Origin: Caprella mutica
Taxonomy: Eukaryota; Arthropoda; Malacostraca; Amphipoda; Caprellidae
NCBI GenBank assembly: GCA_947561585.1
Contig: CANNZV010000121.1
Span: 662,626-726,625 of the forward strand
Length of the DNA: 64,000 nucleotides
Direction: 5' to 3'
Shown: in pieces, positions 13,115-26,924 of the stretch
How positions within the stretch are numbered: the stretch's first letter is position 1
Layout: every line of letters begins with the position of its first letter
Translations under genes and position numbers: made by a program
Notes under the pieces: model-generated
Told to the model about the DNA's origin: nothing
Databases searched by the model: none
Seen by the model: only the letters and a program-made list of their open reading frames with translations

Positions 13115-14200
13115 TTAGAAGCAAAAGCACTCCGGATAAATATTCCTTTGAAAGTTCTGGCATGAAGTTGTTAGTGGGTTAGTCACTGACAGAGTTAGGC
13201 ATTCATTGGTGAAGAAGGTACAAGACAAGTGAATGTGATTAATGCTGCCTAAGTTTCTAAAGCTGTAGTGACGAGGCATTGTAGCTAGCTCTCTCTGTAC
13301 GACGCTCTTCGCTAAATAACTTCTTTCAAAATACCCAATGAAGAATGCCTCCATTGAAATCTCGTCAAAGAATCTATTAAAACTTCTGACACATTTCTGA
13401 TGGCTGTCGAAATTTTGGGGCTTATTTTCATATTTCGTTGGGAGTATTAGAGAAGTTTTAATTGTTTCTGTTGAGGTTATAAGCCCAGGGCTGTTACACA
13501 TAATGTTTAAAAGGAATATACTTTTAATTAGTATGACAATTGTTAAGGAGAGTTGCCAAGTCGACATTTTACAATTGGCTTTTCCGTAATAATACCTTTC
13601 CTATATAATAAGAGAGAAAAATAGAGAGAAAAAAAAACAGGACAATTTTGACGGAGTTAGAGCAAAGTGTAATATGTAACTTTTAAAATTAAGTTAGAAT
13701 TTGTATGAATGAACAATTGAGTCTTTATAATTTTGATTAAAAAACCCTTTGATTTTTAACAAAATATTTGTTTTACATTGTCTAACAATTTGAATGTCAA
13801 ATGTCAATTTGAAAACCTTGTATAAAATTAATTGAAAATATAAATAGGAAACTAAACAACTGGTCATATAACGGCTTGAAACTTGATTGTGACGTCACTT
13901 ATTGTCTTTACTATTCCTATAGCTCTAAATCTGTTGGCACTTCTCTGAAATGATCTTCGTGTGCATACAACTTCATTCATCATAAATTGTAGATAAGTTA
14001 TCTAGTTGCAGCAGACTTGTGAGTTTCGGCAGCTTTGCATTTTTGATACCATTGCAAGAGTCATCCAAATGTTTTATTTTTGCTTCCAGTTCAATTTCCT
14101 CCATAAGAGTGAAATGATTCCCGTGGACATTTACAAAAGAGCTGGAACAATGAGCAGGATGAGACTGCCTAGAGCTACAGTTTCCAAAAGCTTCACACAC
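13115..14200 (-). other. Weak candidate for a divergent membrane-receptor-like gene
   Basis: Two minus-strand open frames: 14200-13973 (ending KLPKLTSLLQLDNLSTIY) and 13567-13115 (starting WQLSLTIVILIKSIFLLNIM, then VRSFNRFFDEISMEAFFIGY). A good acceptor (CTCTCTTATTATATAG) lies upstream of the second near 13600, but I find no convincing donor. The order of a hydrophobic helix, a Cys, and a polar stretch before an F..F.a.ff block loosely resembles C-terminal parts of insect gustatory receptors. This is an inference only; it may be chance or a pseudogene. Confidence 0.2.
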
Positions 14201-15316
14201 ATGTGATGTTGCGTGAAGTTACACTACATTTATTGGCACAGAGACTAAATGAAAGAGTAGTGCAGAGAAAAAAGTTATGGTGTGGCTATAGAAGATATAG
14301 TTGGGTGCCCTCTTATTCTTGGATGGCCCCACCATAACATTTATCTGAGTAGCGGCACATTATATATATATTCATGAGAGAACAATATAGTACATAAAGA
14401 AACTAATTGGAGCAGAAAATAGGTTTTGACCAGTGTTAATGATATTTTTCATATCCCGTAATATACTTATTATAAAATAATACCTAGTTTTAACAGGTTT
14501 ATTTAGATATTTTTTTCTACTTGCAGACATTATATTTTTCATGATCTGAGATAAAATTCTTTATAGGCAATATCATAATGAAAAGGACTTAAAACATAAC
14601 TACTATTTGTAAAATCTTATTTCAACTTTGAAGCAATACTTTCTAGTTTCTTTCATAGACTGCATTTTCAGTGAATACACAACAGAACATCAATGTCAGA
14701 CTCTGCACTGTATAAATTCGTTACAGTATTTCTATTTTTATCTCCAAGTGAGGCAGGCATTTCGGTTTTAACTCACTAAAGGTGAATGCTTTTAGACGCT
14801 CTGGATGGTGGCTGGCACCGCTGAAGTCTCTCGTCCTCTTATCTATACTCTCTGTGAAAACAAATACAACTTGGGACGCTATTTATTCCAACAAATATTA
14901 AACAATGGAATAATTTATTCGTGATGAAGGTAGGTACAGAATTAGCAAACTTACCCGATTAGGCTCACAGTATTCTGAAAATTGGTGTTATTATAAGTAA
15001 TAATAGGTTAATCAAAAAAAATTCAGATTGGTTCAGGACCCATGCTAACTCCCACTTTCCGAATACAATTAGTGTCCGAATGCTATAACATTACCCTACG
15101 TCTTCTATGTTAAGTAATAGAAACAATACTTGTGTGTTATCTGTCTCCACTTTTATGGGGTTTACTAGAGGGTGAAAAAATAGAGCTCTTGATTCTGAAA
15201 TGTTATTATTTATTTATCACTAAACAACAACAATTCTTGAAATTGGAGATATCCTCTAAGAATAAGTCGAAACAGTCTCATCCAGAGGGTATACCTTACT
15301 CCTCCACATGAACGCT

Positions 15317-15412
15317 GATATGTAGTTTGCTGTATCCGCTAGTTTGTCGTGCTGCATAATTGTTTAATGACCTGTAAGGCCATTAAACAATCGGGGAAAG
15401 GTACGCTCCCCT
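15317..15412. repeat. Dispersed repeat with terminal hairpin, copy 1
   Basis: TGTAGTTTGCTGTATCCGCTAGTTTGTCGT-like core (similar inverse copy at 32309-32370), followed by an 11-bp stem ATTGTTTAATG / CATTAAACAAT around ACCTGTAAGGC. Class unknown. Confidence 0.6.
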
Positions 15413-17039
15413 ATATACATATATTAGTATAATTATCAGGAATAAACTGCAAATGAAACTGTGAAACCCAAAATAGTGGTGCCAGATAAGCCACAAGTAC
15501 AAAGAAAACTAACAACTATTATAGTTAGGAAGCAGATCAGTTTATCTTTTCAGTACATTTTGAAAAACCTTCAATCATAAATCATACCTCATTTACAACT
15601 AAATGGGAAGGGAAACTACAATAATCAGACTTGATAATCAAAAATAATCAATTGATACATAATAATCACATCATATTAATGTGCAAATAAAGTATTTCTA
15701 ACAGATTCCATTCATTTGCCATATATGTAGTATATTCTAACGTTGAAATAGCTTTTGGGATGAAATAGTATAGCATCACTGTATAGATCTGTTAAATAGA
15801 GCAAAGATTTCCAAGGAATTAGGCCAATAAGAGTCCATGGCGTAAGTTCTCCCAAACTGTCTCGACCATTAGTCCTCCTTCTTTCTTTATTTCCTCAAGC
15901 GACTTAGGAAATAAAAGTCGAGATGTTTCCAAGACAGGGTGCCTCGAGCTGACCGATAATAATTGTTCTTAACTAATTTATTGGCTCTCCAGTGTCTTCC
16001 ACTGCTGTTACCAAAGCCAAACTTTATATGGAGTGTATAATGGAAGTAGAATTATCATGATAATGGACCGGGGAGAAGTTGGCTAGAGATTTACGTACAG
16101 AATTCAGAGTTGTGGTTAAGTTAGTGGAAAAATATGGAGATTCTAATGTGAAAATAGTTAACAGGAGATTTAATTTTATCCCAAAATACGAATCAGGCTG
16201 AAGAAATCTTACGGAGGGGTATTTAGAGGTGAATATCATCACAGTGAGGTGGATTTATAGTTATTTTATCAAATGGGATAAATTCATGTTGGACCTTTTT
16301 CTTAATTCCATTCAAATTAAGAATGTCGAGAAAAATGGTCTGTCTTGTTGTTTCTAGTAAGTACTGTGAAGGATTAGATTCAAGAAACGTTCACTCAATT
16401 TAGGACTCGAAAAACTGCCTTATTAAATTAAATTTATTAATAAATTTAAACCATTCAAATCTCAAAAAATAGTTTATTAACCCTACACTCAACATTAGAT
16501 TTGGATAAGAATTTATACACGTGTAGTTCTAGTCAAAGTTTATCTTTAATTAATCACGTGGCTACATCTTTCCACTTCAATAGCTTTTAAAAATTCAAAT
16601 AAAACTTCTTAATTCTAATAAGCCTGTTTAATTTACTGTATCGGTGCTCACGGATGCAAAAAGACGCAATGTGTCGTACAACAGATTTTAGGATAGAAGG
16701 AGATAGATAATTAGTTTACATTTAAAATATTAAAATATACTTTTTGATGATTTAAAAGTTTGTTTTCTAATATAATATTAATATCAAACTTCAGTTTAAA
16801 TTATTATCACACTGATAGTCTTTTTCAAGAAACCATAAAAAACAAAATTAATTTTGAATCAATTAATTTCGAAATATTTATATTTATAAATCTTCAGTGT
16901 TATTTCTTAGCCTTTCTCTCTTACAACCTCTCTGTTATTTATATTAAATTATATATACTATGGCGGCATATAAGTCAATGCTACTATACATATTATCATT
17001 ATTATTCAATTATTAACATTAGTTAAATCTGGATTTTAG

Positions 17040-17335
17040 TAACAGAATATTCCACTAACACATCCTAACTTTTTGCCAGGGTATAGCATACAGGTTCTCT
17101 TTATATCATATGATATTTGTTAATATTCCACAGTCCCATCCTAACTTTTCGCCTGGGTATAACTTAATTTGTGATATTTGTTAATATTCTACAGCTCACT
17201 TTCACTTTTTGCTCTTAATATCATATGATATTTGTTAATATTCCACAGTCCCATCCAAAATTTTCACTGGGCCCGATCCTAACTTTTGGTCTGGGTATAC
17301 AGGTCCTCTTAATATTATGTGATATTTGTTTTGCA
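17040..17335. repeat. Degenerate ~60-100-bp repeat
   Basis: Four or so irregular units sharing ATATCATATGATATTTGTTAATATTCCACAG-like strings and CCATCCTAACTTTT. Lengths vary through internal deletions. Confidence 0.75.
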
Positions 17336-17481
17336 AGGCTTGATAGAAAGTTTCAGCGAAGTCTCTAAGAAGATTGAGTTGGTTATTTGTCAACGCAAAT
17401 AATAATCAAAAGGATTTTCACTGAGCGTTACAAGATATATGATGGTAGAGTATTAAATACTATTATAAGTTATAACGACCT

Positions 17482-17752
17482 AAAGCCACCTATAACAACG
17501 AACCCACCGATAACGACCACGCCGCCTATAACGACAAAGACTCCTATAACGACCAAGCCGCCTATAAAGACCAAGCCACCTATAACAACCACCCCGCTTA
17601 TAACAACCACGCCGCCTATAACGACCAAGCCACCTATAACAACCAAGCCACCTATAACGACCAAGCTGCCTATAACGACCAAGCCACCTATAACGACCAA
17701 GCCACCTATAACAACCAAGCCGCCTATAATTACCAAGCCACCTATAACTTGG
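17482..17752. repeat. 18-bp minisatellite (CCTATAACGACCAAGCCA)
   Basis: About 15 copies. The period is a multiple of three, so open frames appear on both strands (Pro-Ile-Thr-Thr-Lys-Pro on plus, Gly-Gly-Leu-Val-Val-Ile on minus). No start context or domain argues for translation. Confidence 0.95.
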
Positions 17753-18062
17753 TAGAGCGCAAACCTTCGCCGCCGCTTTGACCCGTTCTCTCCCAAAATC
17801 TAATAAACTGGTCACTGGATAATGACCAATTGTCCCACAAAATTTCAAGCAATATGGTTCAATACTTTTTGAGTTATAAATGACCTTGACCTTTGACTGG
17901 GTTGCTCCCAAAATTCTACCAGAAGATCACTGGACAATGACCAATCATTTCACCAAATTTTCTGGCAATTTGGTTGAACACTTTTTTAGTTATGCGAATA
18001 ACAAGGAGATAAAAAAGTAAATAAATAAATAAATGCCGGGTAAAATATAACCCTTCCACATT
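17752..18062 (-). repeat. Dispersed AGGTCA-rich repeat, copy B (reverse)
   Basis: GTAGAGCGCAAACCTTCGCCG at the start, two internal repeats of CACTGGATAATGACCAAT, TGACCTTGACCTTTGAC, and AATAAATAAATAAATGCCGGG before the end AACCCTTCCACA. Confidence 0.85.
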
Positions 18063-19142
18063 CTGTGAAGATATATAATGAAGAGCTTAATATTATGTTA
18101 ACAACTGCTTTGTAATTAAAATATTATAATATTAAATGCATCTAATATATAATTAGGTAAATATACTAACGCAGTTTAGTTTTATAATTATAAAGTTTTC
18201 GACATTTTATATACTCAGCATTCAACAGATTAATGAATGTGAATATTTAGGACAGTAAATTAATGAGGATTCCAGAATTAATTAAATTAATCCGTAATTC
18301 TTGTAAGTTATTCTTATCAAAATAATTCACTAAATTGAATATTATTAAATAGACTGATTTTCTCTTGATGAAGAAGTAATTGTCGCTTTTAAATATAGAG
18401 TTATCAACTATCTACCTTTTCATTCTTTTACTTTAGTTTTAGAGATGGTGGTTCAGTGCAATGGTCAGAGAGAGAAAAATAAGAAAATTACGAACATTTA
18501 CTTATATGTTAATGATAGCATATAACTTTCACTGTTTGGTTCTGCTTCTTCGATATATATTATATTAAGTTAACTTTTAAGTATATACAATTATACTTCG
18601 AGAGAAATTAACTGGCAAGGTTCTGTTTCTTCGATGTTTCTATATTTGTTAAATTAACTTTAAAGTTTATAGAATTAAACTTCAAAAGAATATATTTGGA
18701 TTGTTCAAATAAATGAGGTAAGCAAATCAAGCGGTTGTCGCTGCGACAATAGTGTAGTTTCTCTCGAAATTTGCAGCTTTAGCAATAATTGGGTTAAAGC
18801 AGTGTACCATATAGTAACAAGATTACATTGTGTATTGTTATTTATACAAAGTCACAACACCACTCTATTTAATTAGTAGAAACTTTTCAGTTAATATCCG
18901 AGAAAACTTTCCAGAACTTCAGACTTTATTTCTTCTCATTAGGTAACTAATTAGAAACTGTGAAGACTGGATTAACCAAAAGCCATTCACAGTCAAGTGA
19001 ATACTCAAAGTCCCTTGTAAAACATAGAGCGAAATAAAGCGAAACAAAAGGGATAATGGTACATGTTCTATTCAGTATATTCCAGTCAAGGAGCTGAATT
19101 AGTGGAGAGATGTGAAATAAATCATTGAGTGAGTGAGTAAAT

Positions 19143-19315
19143 AAAATGTATCTATGCTACACAACTATGAACTCGTGATATTTAAATAATATTATGAATT
19201 AAATGTATCTATGCTACTAAACTAGGCACTCGTGATATTTAAATAATATTATGAATTAAAAGTATCTATGCTACTAAACTAGGCACTCGTGATATTTAAA
19301 TAATATTATGAGTTT
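19143..19315. repeat. ~58-bp direct repeat, three copies
   Basis: Three units containing GTATCTATGCTACTAAACTAGGCACTCGTGATATTT-like sequence and AAATAATATTATGA. Confidence 0.9.
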
Positions 19316-19492
19316 GTATCTACGCTACACAAATAGACACTCACGATAATCTCATTTGATATAAATACTTTTCAGTTAATCTTTCAAGATGATTTTTATT
19401 AATAGCATTGCCATACATATACACTCCCCTACCAATTTACTAAATACATTCATAAATGCAAACTCTTTGTCACTTGCAAGCTATTGCCACAA

Positions 19493-19650
19493 AGTGTAAG
19501 TTACAAAATATCGGACTGTTCAACTTTTTCGATCATATTGGAAAAAAGTATATAACGATTATTATTTTAACTGTTATTTCTATAATCATGATATCCATTT
19601 TATACATGATCGAAGATCTGGAAGAGTCCGATAACTCGGAACTTAGCCCA
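19493..19650. repeat. Hairpin element, GGGTAAGTTCC family, copy 5
   Basis: GTGTAAGTTACAAAATATCGG opens it and, inverted, GGGCTAAGTTCCGAGTTATCGG closes it, with TTTTTCGATCATATTGG / ACATGATCGAAGATC arms. Confidence 0.65.
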
Positions 19651-19989
19651 ATAGAAAAAGCCTCCCATTAAAAATACCCTTCACAAAGCGTTCTAATCTC
19701 CCGGGATTAACAATCAGAAAAATTGCGAATAAAAATATTTATTCCCGTGGCTGTTGTTTTCAAAGTTTTCTCCCGGTGCGAAGAATTAGAAATATTATTG
19801 TGGAGTTTTATTAAATGCTATAAACATTAGGCAGCGAGAGAAATATATTATCATAGCAATTTAAAAGGCTATGAAATGAAGCAATATTTCCCCCTCCTTC
19901 TAATAGCATTGCAAATGGGTTCAGTTAAATTATAATTAGAAAATAAGTATTTATTATTTTAAAATCTAAGAGATAATACATTGGTATAT

Positions 19990-21045
19990 CATAATAATAT
20001 AGTATATTAACATAATAATATAGTGTATAATTAACATAATAATATAGTGTATAACTAACATAATAATATAGTGTATAATTAACATAATAATATAGTGTAT
20101 AACTAACATAATAATATAGTGTATAATTAACATAATAATATAGTGTATAATTAACATAATAATATAGTGTATAATTAACATAATAATATAGTGTATAATT
20201 AACACAATAATATAGTGTATAATTAAAATAATAATATAGTGTATAATTAACATAATAATATAGTGTATAATTAACATAATAATATAGTGTATAATTAAAA
20301 TAATAATATAGTGTATAATTAACATAATAATATAGTGTATAATTAACACAATAATATAGTGTATAATTAAAATAATAATATAGTGTATAATTAACATAAT
20401 AATATAGTGTATAATTAACATAATAATATAGTGTATAATTAAAATAATAATATAGTGTATAATTAACATAATAATATAGTGTATAATTAACATAATAATA
20501 TAGTGTATAATTAACATAATAATATAGTGTATAATTAACACAATAATATAGTGTATAATTAAAATAATAATATAGTGTATAATTGAAATAATAATATAGT
20601 GTATAATTAACACAATAATATAGTGTATAATTAACACAATAATATAGTGTATAATTGAAATAATAATATAGTGTATAATTAACACAATAATATAGTGTAT
20701 AATTAACACAATAATATAGTGTATAATTAACATAATAATATAGTGTATAATTAACATAATAATATAGTGTATAATTAACATAATAATATAGTGTATAATT
20801 AACATAATAATATAGTGTATAATTAACACAATAATATAGTGTATAATTAACACAATAATATAGTGTATAATTAAAATAATAATATAGTGTATAATTAACA
20901 TAATAATATAGTGTATAATTAACATAATAATATAGTGTATAATTAACATAATAATATAGTGTATAATTAACATAATAATATAGTGTATAATTGAAATAAT
21001 AATATAGTGTATAATTAACATAATAATATAGTGTATAATTAACAT
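19990..21045. repeat. 24-bp minisatellite, about 44 copies
   Basis: AACATAATAATATAGTGTATAATT repeated for over 1 kb; three main variants differ at the AACATAA / AAAATAA / AACACAA position. Produces a spurious 373-codon minus-strand frame of Ile-Ile-His-Tyr repeats. Confidence 0.97.
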
Positions 21046-21139
21046 ATTACTATAAATAGCAATAATTATTACAGGGTGAAAAAACATTAATTGAGTTATT
21101 TATTATCCAATTAATATCTCATTCCATCCTAAATATATT

Positions 21140-21490
21140 GATTATTTGAATTATTCCCTCTTACCCATTCCTTCTTCATTCTCCTCCAATTCCCTCTTCA
21201 CACTCTTTCTATTCCCTCTTAATACTCTCTTCCAATTCCCCCTTCATTCTCCTCCAATTCCCCTTCACTCTCTTCTAATTCCCTCTTCACTCTCTTCCAA
21301 TACCCCCTTTGTTCTCTATTTATATTACCACTTAATTTTCTTCCAATTCTTCACTCTCTCTCCATTCCCACTTCACTCTCCCTATTTCCCTATCCCCCCC
21401 CCACCCTAACCGCTTCATTTCCCTCTTCACCCCCCCCCCCCCCCACTCACCTCTTCATTTCCCACGCCACCCTCAAACCCCTCTCAGTTC
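21140..21490. repeat. Pyrimidine-rich low-complexity tract
   Basis: Irregular ATTCCCTCTTCACTCTCTTCCA units with C-runs near 21391 and 21431. No gene. Confidence 0.85.
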
Positions 21491-22094
21491 TTCATTTCCC
21501 TCCTCTTGAAAGTTCTCCCCAAAGTCCACACTCAAGAGAAGTGCAAGAAATGACGTCATCAAAATATATCGCTTAAGTGGAGGCTAAATAAATGACGTCA
21601 TCAATGAGGCAATTCAAAACAAAAGTTCTCCAATCAAATTGCAACTTATGTAATTGACATGACGGTCAGAAAAACTTTTTCAATGGACATAGCATCGTCC
21701 ATTCCATTTTTATGGGCATTTTTGTTCAACAATTTGCAATTGCATTGGAAAACTATAAGTCTGTTATTTCTAAGAAACTCTTAAATAAAGTGATAGAAAC
21801 CATAGATGAAATGCAGTATAAAAACACCTTGTGTGGTGATATAGCCTGCAATATAAGATATAAAATATACAAGGGGTGAGGGAATGGGGTAGAAAACAGT
21901 AAAGAGTAAAGTTTAGAATTTAATACAGGACTTACGAAGTAACTTGAAAATATTTTGAAGTGACATTTCAAATTGATCTTTCAAGTTTTAGTTTTAGAGA
22001 CTCATTCCATAACAAATACCATCAGATACTCAATTGAAAATTTAAATAAAATGATAAATTTACATTGTGAGAAAATTATTGCAAGATAGGATAA

Positions 22095-22228
22095 GTTAGT
22101 TAGGGTATCCATGATACCTGCAGGTATCATGGATACCAATTAATATAAAAATTACATAATTATTAATATATCGTTTTTTCTTACGTGTCCGAAAATGGGG
22201 AACTGACCGATAATTAAGAACTTACCCA
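22095..22228. repeat. Hairpin element, GGGTAAGTTCC family, copy 6 with palindromic core
   Basis: The right arm (inverted: GGGTAAGTTCTTAATTATCGG, then ACGTAAGAAAAAACGATAT) matches copy 4. The left arm is replaced by a perfect palindrome at about 22104-22137, built from GGTATCCATGATACCTGCAG and its complement. Confidence 0.7.
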
Positions 22229-23214
22229 ATATTCATTCAATATATATTTTTTTTATTGCAATATTTCAATAGACAGAAATGATGATGATGACAGATCGTT
22301 ATTTCCTAATTTTTTTTATAACAATACAAGAACCCAAATCATTTTTTGGTGTAAACAAATTGCCAATTGTTAGCTACCTACATTTTTAATATCTCAAATT
22401 TCAAACTTCTGCCTCATTCAAATACCGAAAATTCAATTAACTAAACAAACAAACACTAGTACTTTATTCAGTTAAAGACGTTTAATATACTGCGTCTATC
22501 AATTCAAAAAGCAACGTTCATTAGCACTGACGTAAAAAGGAGAGTTTTATCCCTGATAGATTGGATATAGATTACTCATAGGGGAAAGAGTAGCTTGGGG
22601 CGATGAATTTTCTGTCGTCTACTTTTTTTCATATCATAGATTGTGACATGAAAGTAGAGCGTGTGTGTAATTAGCTAAATAGAAAAAATGTTTCTATAGT
22701 TGATAGTATCAGTGTAGATGTAGTCTCATTGGCTGAGGACAGCAGCCAATGGGATTGCTTAGAATTATGAAGTAATTTGGTTTACCGATTCATTGATTCA
22801 ATATAAGAATCAACTTAAGATTTTATTACAATATATCAATTTTCAAATTGTGATCGTTATAATAATAGATTTCCTTCATAACAAGAAAAAAACACCTGAC
22901 TATTTATCTTCATTACTATAACAATACAGTTTAAATAATAGTGAACAAAAATCATTCCATGCTGATCCAATCAACAGCACAAAAGTGCCTCATTTATCCT
23001 GAGATATTTGTGATGGGTTTAACTAGGTAGTTTACCCTCTAAGTTATTCCGTATTTACGTTGGAGTCTCCTCTCATGTGATAAGATTTGAGCAGACACAG
23101 TGTACAAACATTTACTCAAGACTCTTCTAGCAGAACTGCCGTGAATATTCCGCCTCTGCCCAAACTGTTCTTGGTGTAAACAAACTGCCATGGTATTTTC
23201 ACTGAGAGAGTAGA

Positions 23215-23710
23215 GGCGATAAGGCTATTTGTAATCTATGGAATAAAGTTATAGGAAGCCTGTAATCTTTGGAATAAAGTAATAGGCAATCAAAGAGTAT
23301 GAGTAATCTATGGAATAAAGTTATAGGCAACATAATAGCATATGTGTAATCTTTGAAATAAAGTTATAGGCAACCTGTAAGTATTTGTAATCTTTGAAAT
23401 AAAGTTATAGGAGACCTATTTCTAATCTTTGAAATGAAGTTATAGGTAACCAAAGAGTATGTGTAATCTTTTAAATAAAGTTATAGGCAACCTAATAGTA
23501 TTTCTAATCTTTGAAATAAAGTTATAGGCAACCTAATAGTATTATTTTTTTAAATAAAGTTATAGGCACCCTAATAGTATTTCTAATCTTTGAAATAAAG
23601 TTATAGGCACCCTAATAGTATTTCTAATCTTTGAAATAAAGTTACAGGCAACCTAAAAAGTATTTGTATTCTTTTATATTCTTGAAATAAAATTATGGGC
23701 AACCAAAAGT
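23215..23710. repeat. ~41-bp minisatellite
   Basis: About 12 diverged copies of TTTGTAATCTTTGAAATAAAGTTATAGGCAACCTAATAGTA-type sequence (consensus only). Later copies are more homogeneous than earlier ones. Confidence 0.9.
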
Positions 23711-24867
23711 GTATTTCGATTTCCTTGTTTTCATTATCTTAATCTTTGAAAACATACAACAGGAATAAACATTCAACGAATGAATACCTCTGTTTTTACC
23801 ATTAAGAATAGCACTTGCGAATGATAAATTCATCTCCCTGAGTAGCCTCTGCCATTAACACCAACATAAAGCATAAAAAGAAAATATTCCACCGTCACGG
23901 AGCTAAATTTCTCTTCATTTTAAAAACACTGGAATTAAGAATTGTAATGCCGTAAAGATTAGAATGAAAAACGCTACTTACACAAACTCACACGTATCTT
24001 TCTATATTGATATTCATATATAGTGTCTAAAATATAGTTAATAAAAATTCTAATTAGGCAAGTGAAAAGGTGAATACAGAAAGTTAAAGAATTGAAACTC
24101 AAAATGGGAACTCCAAAAAAATTGAAGAGTGAAATAAGTCAAAATTAAAAAATAAACAAAATATAATTCAATTTTAGCACTAACATTAGAAAATTAAAAA
24201 AAAATCAAATTTTGAAAGTTAACACGATGAAATATTGAGTAGCTAAACATAAAATTTTAAGAAATTAAAATCAAACTCTAACGTTCAATTTTATTGAAAA
24301 TTAAGCAAAGTTGGATGATTAATAAAAATAAGTCTACCTTAATAATTTTCTAAATTTACAAACAAACCAATCTGCCTAGTGCACTAGCTGCCGAACTATA
24401 CCAGTGAGTGATAATTTAATATTGGTCTGATGAGCTCCCAAGAGAGGTGATATCATTCATATCTTCCCTCTCCTAAGGCCAATAAATTTGGATACAAGGA
24501 AATAGAACTGGAGGCAAGGATCAACTGACAGGCTCTGATGGGGTGCAATTGCTCACCCATTGGGGCGCTACATCTCGTCCAACACTTTAAAGTTATACAC
24601 AAGTGAATGATTGGGGTGAAGTCTAAAGCAAATTAAACATTGGAAAAATGTGAAGAAATTGGCAGAATTTATTACATGAGTTTATCCCATTTATCTCCAA
24701 GGGAACGTAGAACTACACTGACACTCTCAGTACTCGGAAAGTGGGCGAAGAACCTGTACCAAGAACAATTTCTGATGTGCAATTCACATCTTATGTAAAC
24801 ACTAACCTTCCGAGTACTGTGAACCTGATTAAGTGTCCAATTAGTGAGCCATTGCCCTATCTTTAAA

Positions 24868-25018
24868 TGACTGAAATGGACCTTCAAATGACTGCAGTGA
24901 ACCTTTAAATGATTGCAGTGAACCTCTAAATGACTGCAGTGAACCTTTAAATGACTGCAGTGAACCTTTAAATGACTGCAGTGAACCTTTAAATGACTGC
25001 AGTAAACCTTCAAATGAC
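24868..25018. repeat. 21-bp minisatellite (AATGACTGCAGTGAACCTTTA)
   Basis: Seven copies, each with a PstI-like CTGCAG palindrome. A minus-strand 113-codon frame over it is a repeat artefact. Confidence 0.93.
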
Positions 25019-25204
25019 TGAACTACTACTCATCGATGACTGAGACTTTAGTCATCTCACCTTCTACATGTTCTTTTCCATCCATTTACAGCAACACATT
25101 CTCTGTGTTTATCCTTCGATTCTTAAAGTGATAACTCCTGAATATAAACGCCTTTAAATGCAATAATATAGAAACTCATGCTAAAAGCCACAACGTGAAT
25201 ACAC

Positions 25205-25332
25205 TATGGCAAGTTCCGAGTTATCGAGCTGTTTCACATTTTCGATCATATAAGAAAAAATATATCAGTTAAAATAACGAGATGAAATGTTAAATTATTC
25301 ATATTTTCTAATATGATCGAAGATGTGGAATA
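25205..25332. repeat. Hairpin element, GGGTAAGTTCC family, copy 7 (right end truncated)
   Basis: GGCAAGTTCCGAGTTATCGAG, TTTCACATTTTCGATCATAT and the inverse ATATGATCGAAGATGTGGAA; the outer right end is missing. Confidence 0.6.
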
Positions 25333-25539
25333 TTATTTCCTCTATAATTATTATGAATAGAGAAGAAACCCTTGAAATAGCTTGGCAAGTTCATTACCAT
25401 TCAGTACGTACGAAACACAAAATTATTATTATAACGATTATCCTTTCAATATTTGTAACAAATACAATCTGATTTTCTTTATTGTTAATAATAACTATGT
25501 TAAAAAAATGATATTTGTATGCAATTGTATTACTCGTCA

Positions 25540-26240
25540 AAAGGACTGTTTTTCTCCGTTTTTCCGATATTTTCTGTATTTTTATGTTATCTGGGTTTTA
25601 GGTTTCTCGAATTTTGGCGGATAATTTTGAATTCTTTTCCAGGTTTCAGGACTTCCAGATTTCGGTTTTCAGTTTTTCAAGATTTATTGTTTTCCGCATT
25701 TCTGGTTTTCCGATTTTTGGTGTTCATCGTTTTTTTCAAATTTTCAATTTTCTGATTTTTTTTTATAATTTTAAGGTTTTTCAAGTTTTCCTGTTTATCA
25801 AGTTTTCCTATTTTTCATCTTTTCCTGTTTTTCAAGTTTACCAAAATTAAATTTCTTCAATATTTCCGATTTTTCATTTTTTTTATGAATTTTTTCCCGT
25901 TTTCCTTATTCCGGTTTTTCAATTTCCCAAATTTCCGCTTTTTTCTAAATTTTAGTTTATTCCAGATTTTCATTTTTCTATATTTTTCCCAGTTTTTTTT
26001 CCTATTTTTCGGATTTTCGGTTTACCGAATTTTTCAGTTTCAATTTCTCCTTATTTTCAATTTTGCCCAATTCTAGGTTTTTCGGGATTCTTGGTTCACT
26101 GGATGTTCGAGTTGATTTTAGTAGATATTGCTTTTTTCCGAATTTTCAATCTTTTCCGGATTTTCAGTTTTTCGGATTTTTTTTTCAGGATTTTTTTATA
26201 AAATGTTCAATTTTTCAGATTTTCAATTCTTCTCAACTGT
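25540..26240. repeat. T-rich low-complexity tract
   Basis: Irregular TTTTCCGATTTTTCAGGTTT-like string for about 700 bp with strong strand asymmetry (T and C on plus). Several Phe-rich plus-strand frames arise from it and are not genes. Confidence 0.9.
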
Positions 26241-26924
26241 ACTGTAATAAAACCGTTCACGAAATAACTAGTAACTTTCGAATATATAGATTCCGTTTGT
26301 AGATAGCATACTTCTTATAAAATATGACACTGTGTTCAAAAGTGTTTAACACTAGTTTAATTCTTTAATCTATTTATTTATCTCACAAAAGTTAAAAGAA
26401 CTTGTGACACGTGTACTTAATTAAAAAATCCCCTGTTGAAGTGCAGCATAGCTACTTAATACAGCAGGTTAGATCGCAATGACGTTCAATAGAAAGAGCT
26501 AAATGAGAGAGTAGAGAGTTCATTAGTTTAAATTAGGGCCATTAACTGGAGTACTGACTTATCAGTCTCCATCTGAAAACTAATCAAGAACTTTAAAACT
26601 CACATATTTAGGCCCGTCATAAAGGAGCCGAAAGTATAAAAGAACCGTATCATCTCTATGTAAAATGGTACTTGACTTTTCTAAAGTGAATTTGACTGTC
26701 AGTTAGAATACAGAGCAGTATAATGGCAGTGAAATGGAAGGATTACGGTACCCTTGTCAGTTTAGAGACCCTTATTATTAAACGTTATTAAGAGTGACTG
26801 CTAATAAAAAATTGTAATATTGGATGCCTATTCATAAAGAACATATGAATAAGCATCCATTGCACATCACTTTCCACAAATAGAATATTTTTTTATGTTC
26901 TTTTTTCACCAAGACAATAATTTT

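Larger units (their letters stand above)
12775..17039. other. No secure gene
   Basis: Apart from the weak candidate at 13115-14200 and the hairpin repeat at 15317, the ORFs here (for example 16024-16242 minus) look random. Confidence 0.55.
21490..24867. other. No gene seen apart from repeats listed
   Basis: AT-rich, holding copy 6 of the hairpin family and the 41-bp array; otherwise unremarkable. Confidence 0.6.

Noticed and set aside
17387..17911. Pro/Thr-rich and Gly/Val-rich frames
   Set aside because: An 18-bp minisatellite, open on both strands because its period is a multiple of three; no signal peptide or conserved flank.
19966..21087. 373-codon minus-strand frame of Ile-rich octapeptides
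   Set aside because: Entirely the 24-bp AT-rich minisatellite; flanks add nothing protein-like.
25382..26302. Phe-rich plus-strand frames resembling membrane proteins
   Set aside because: T-rich low-complexity DNA gives Phe by composition; no conserved pattern.
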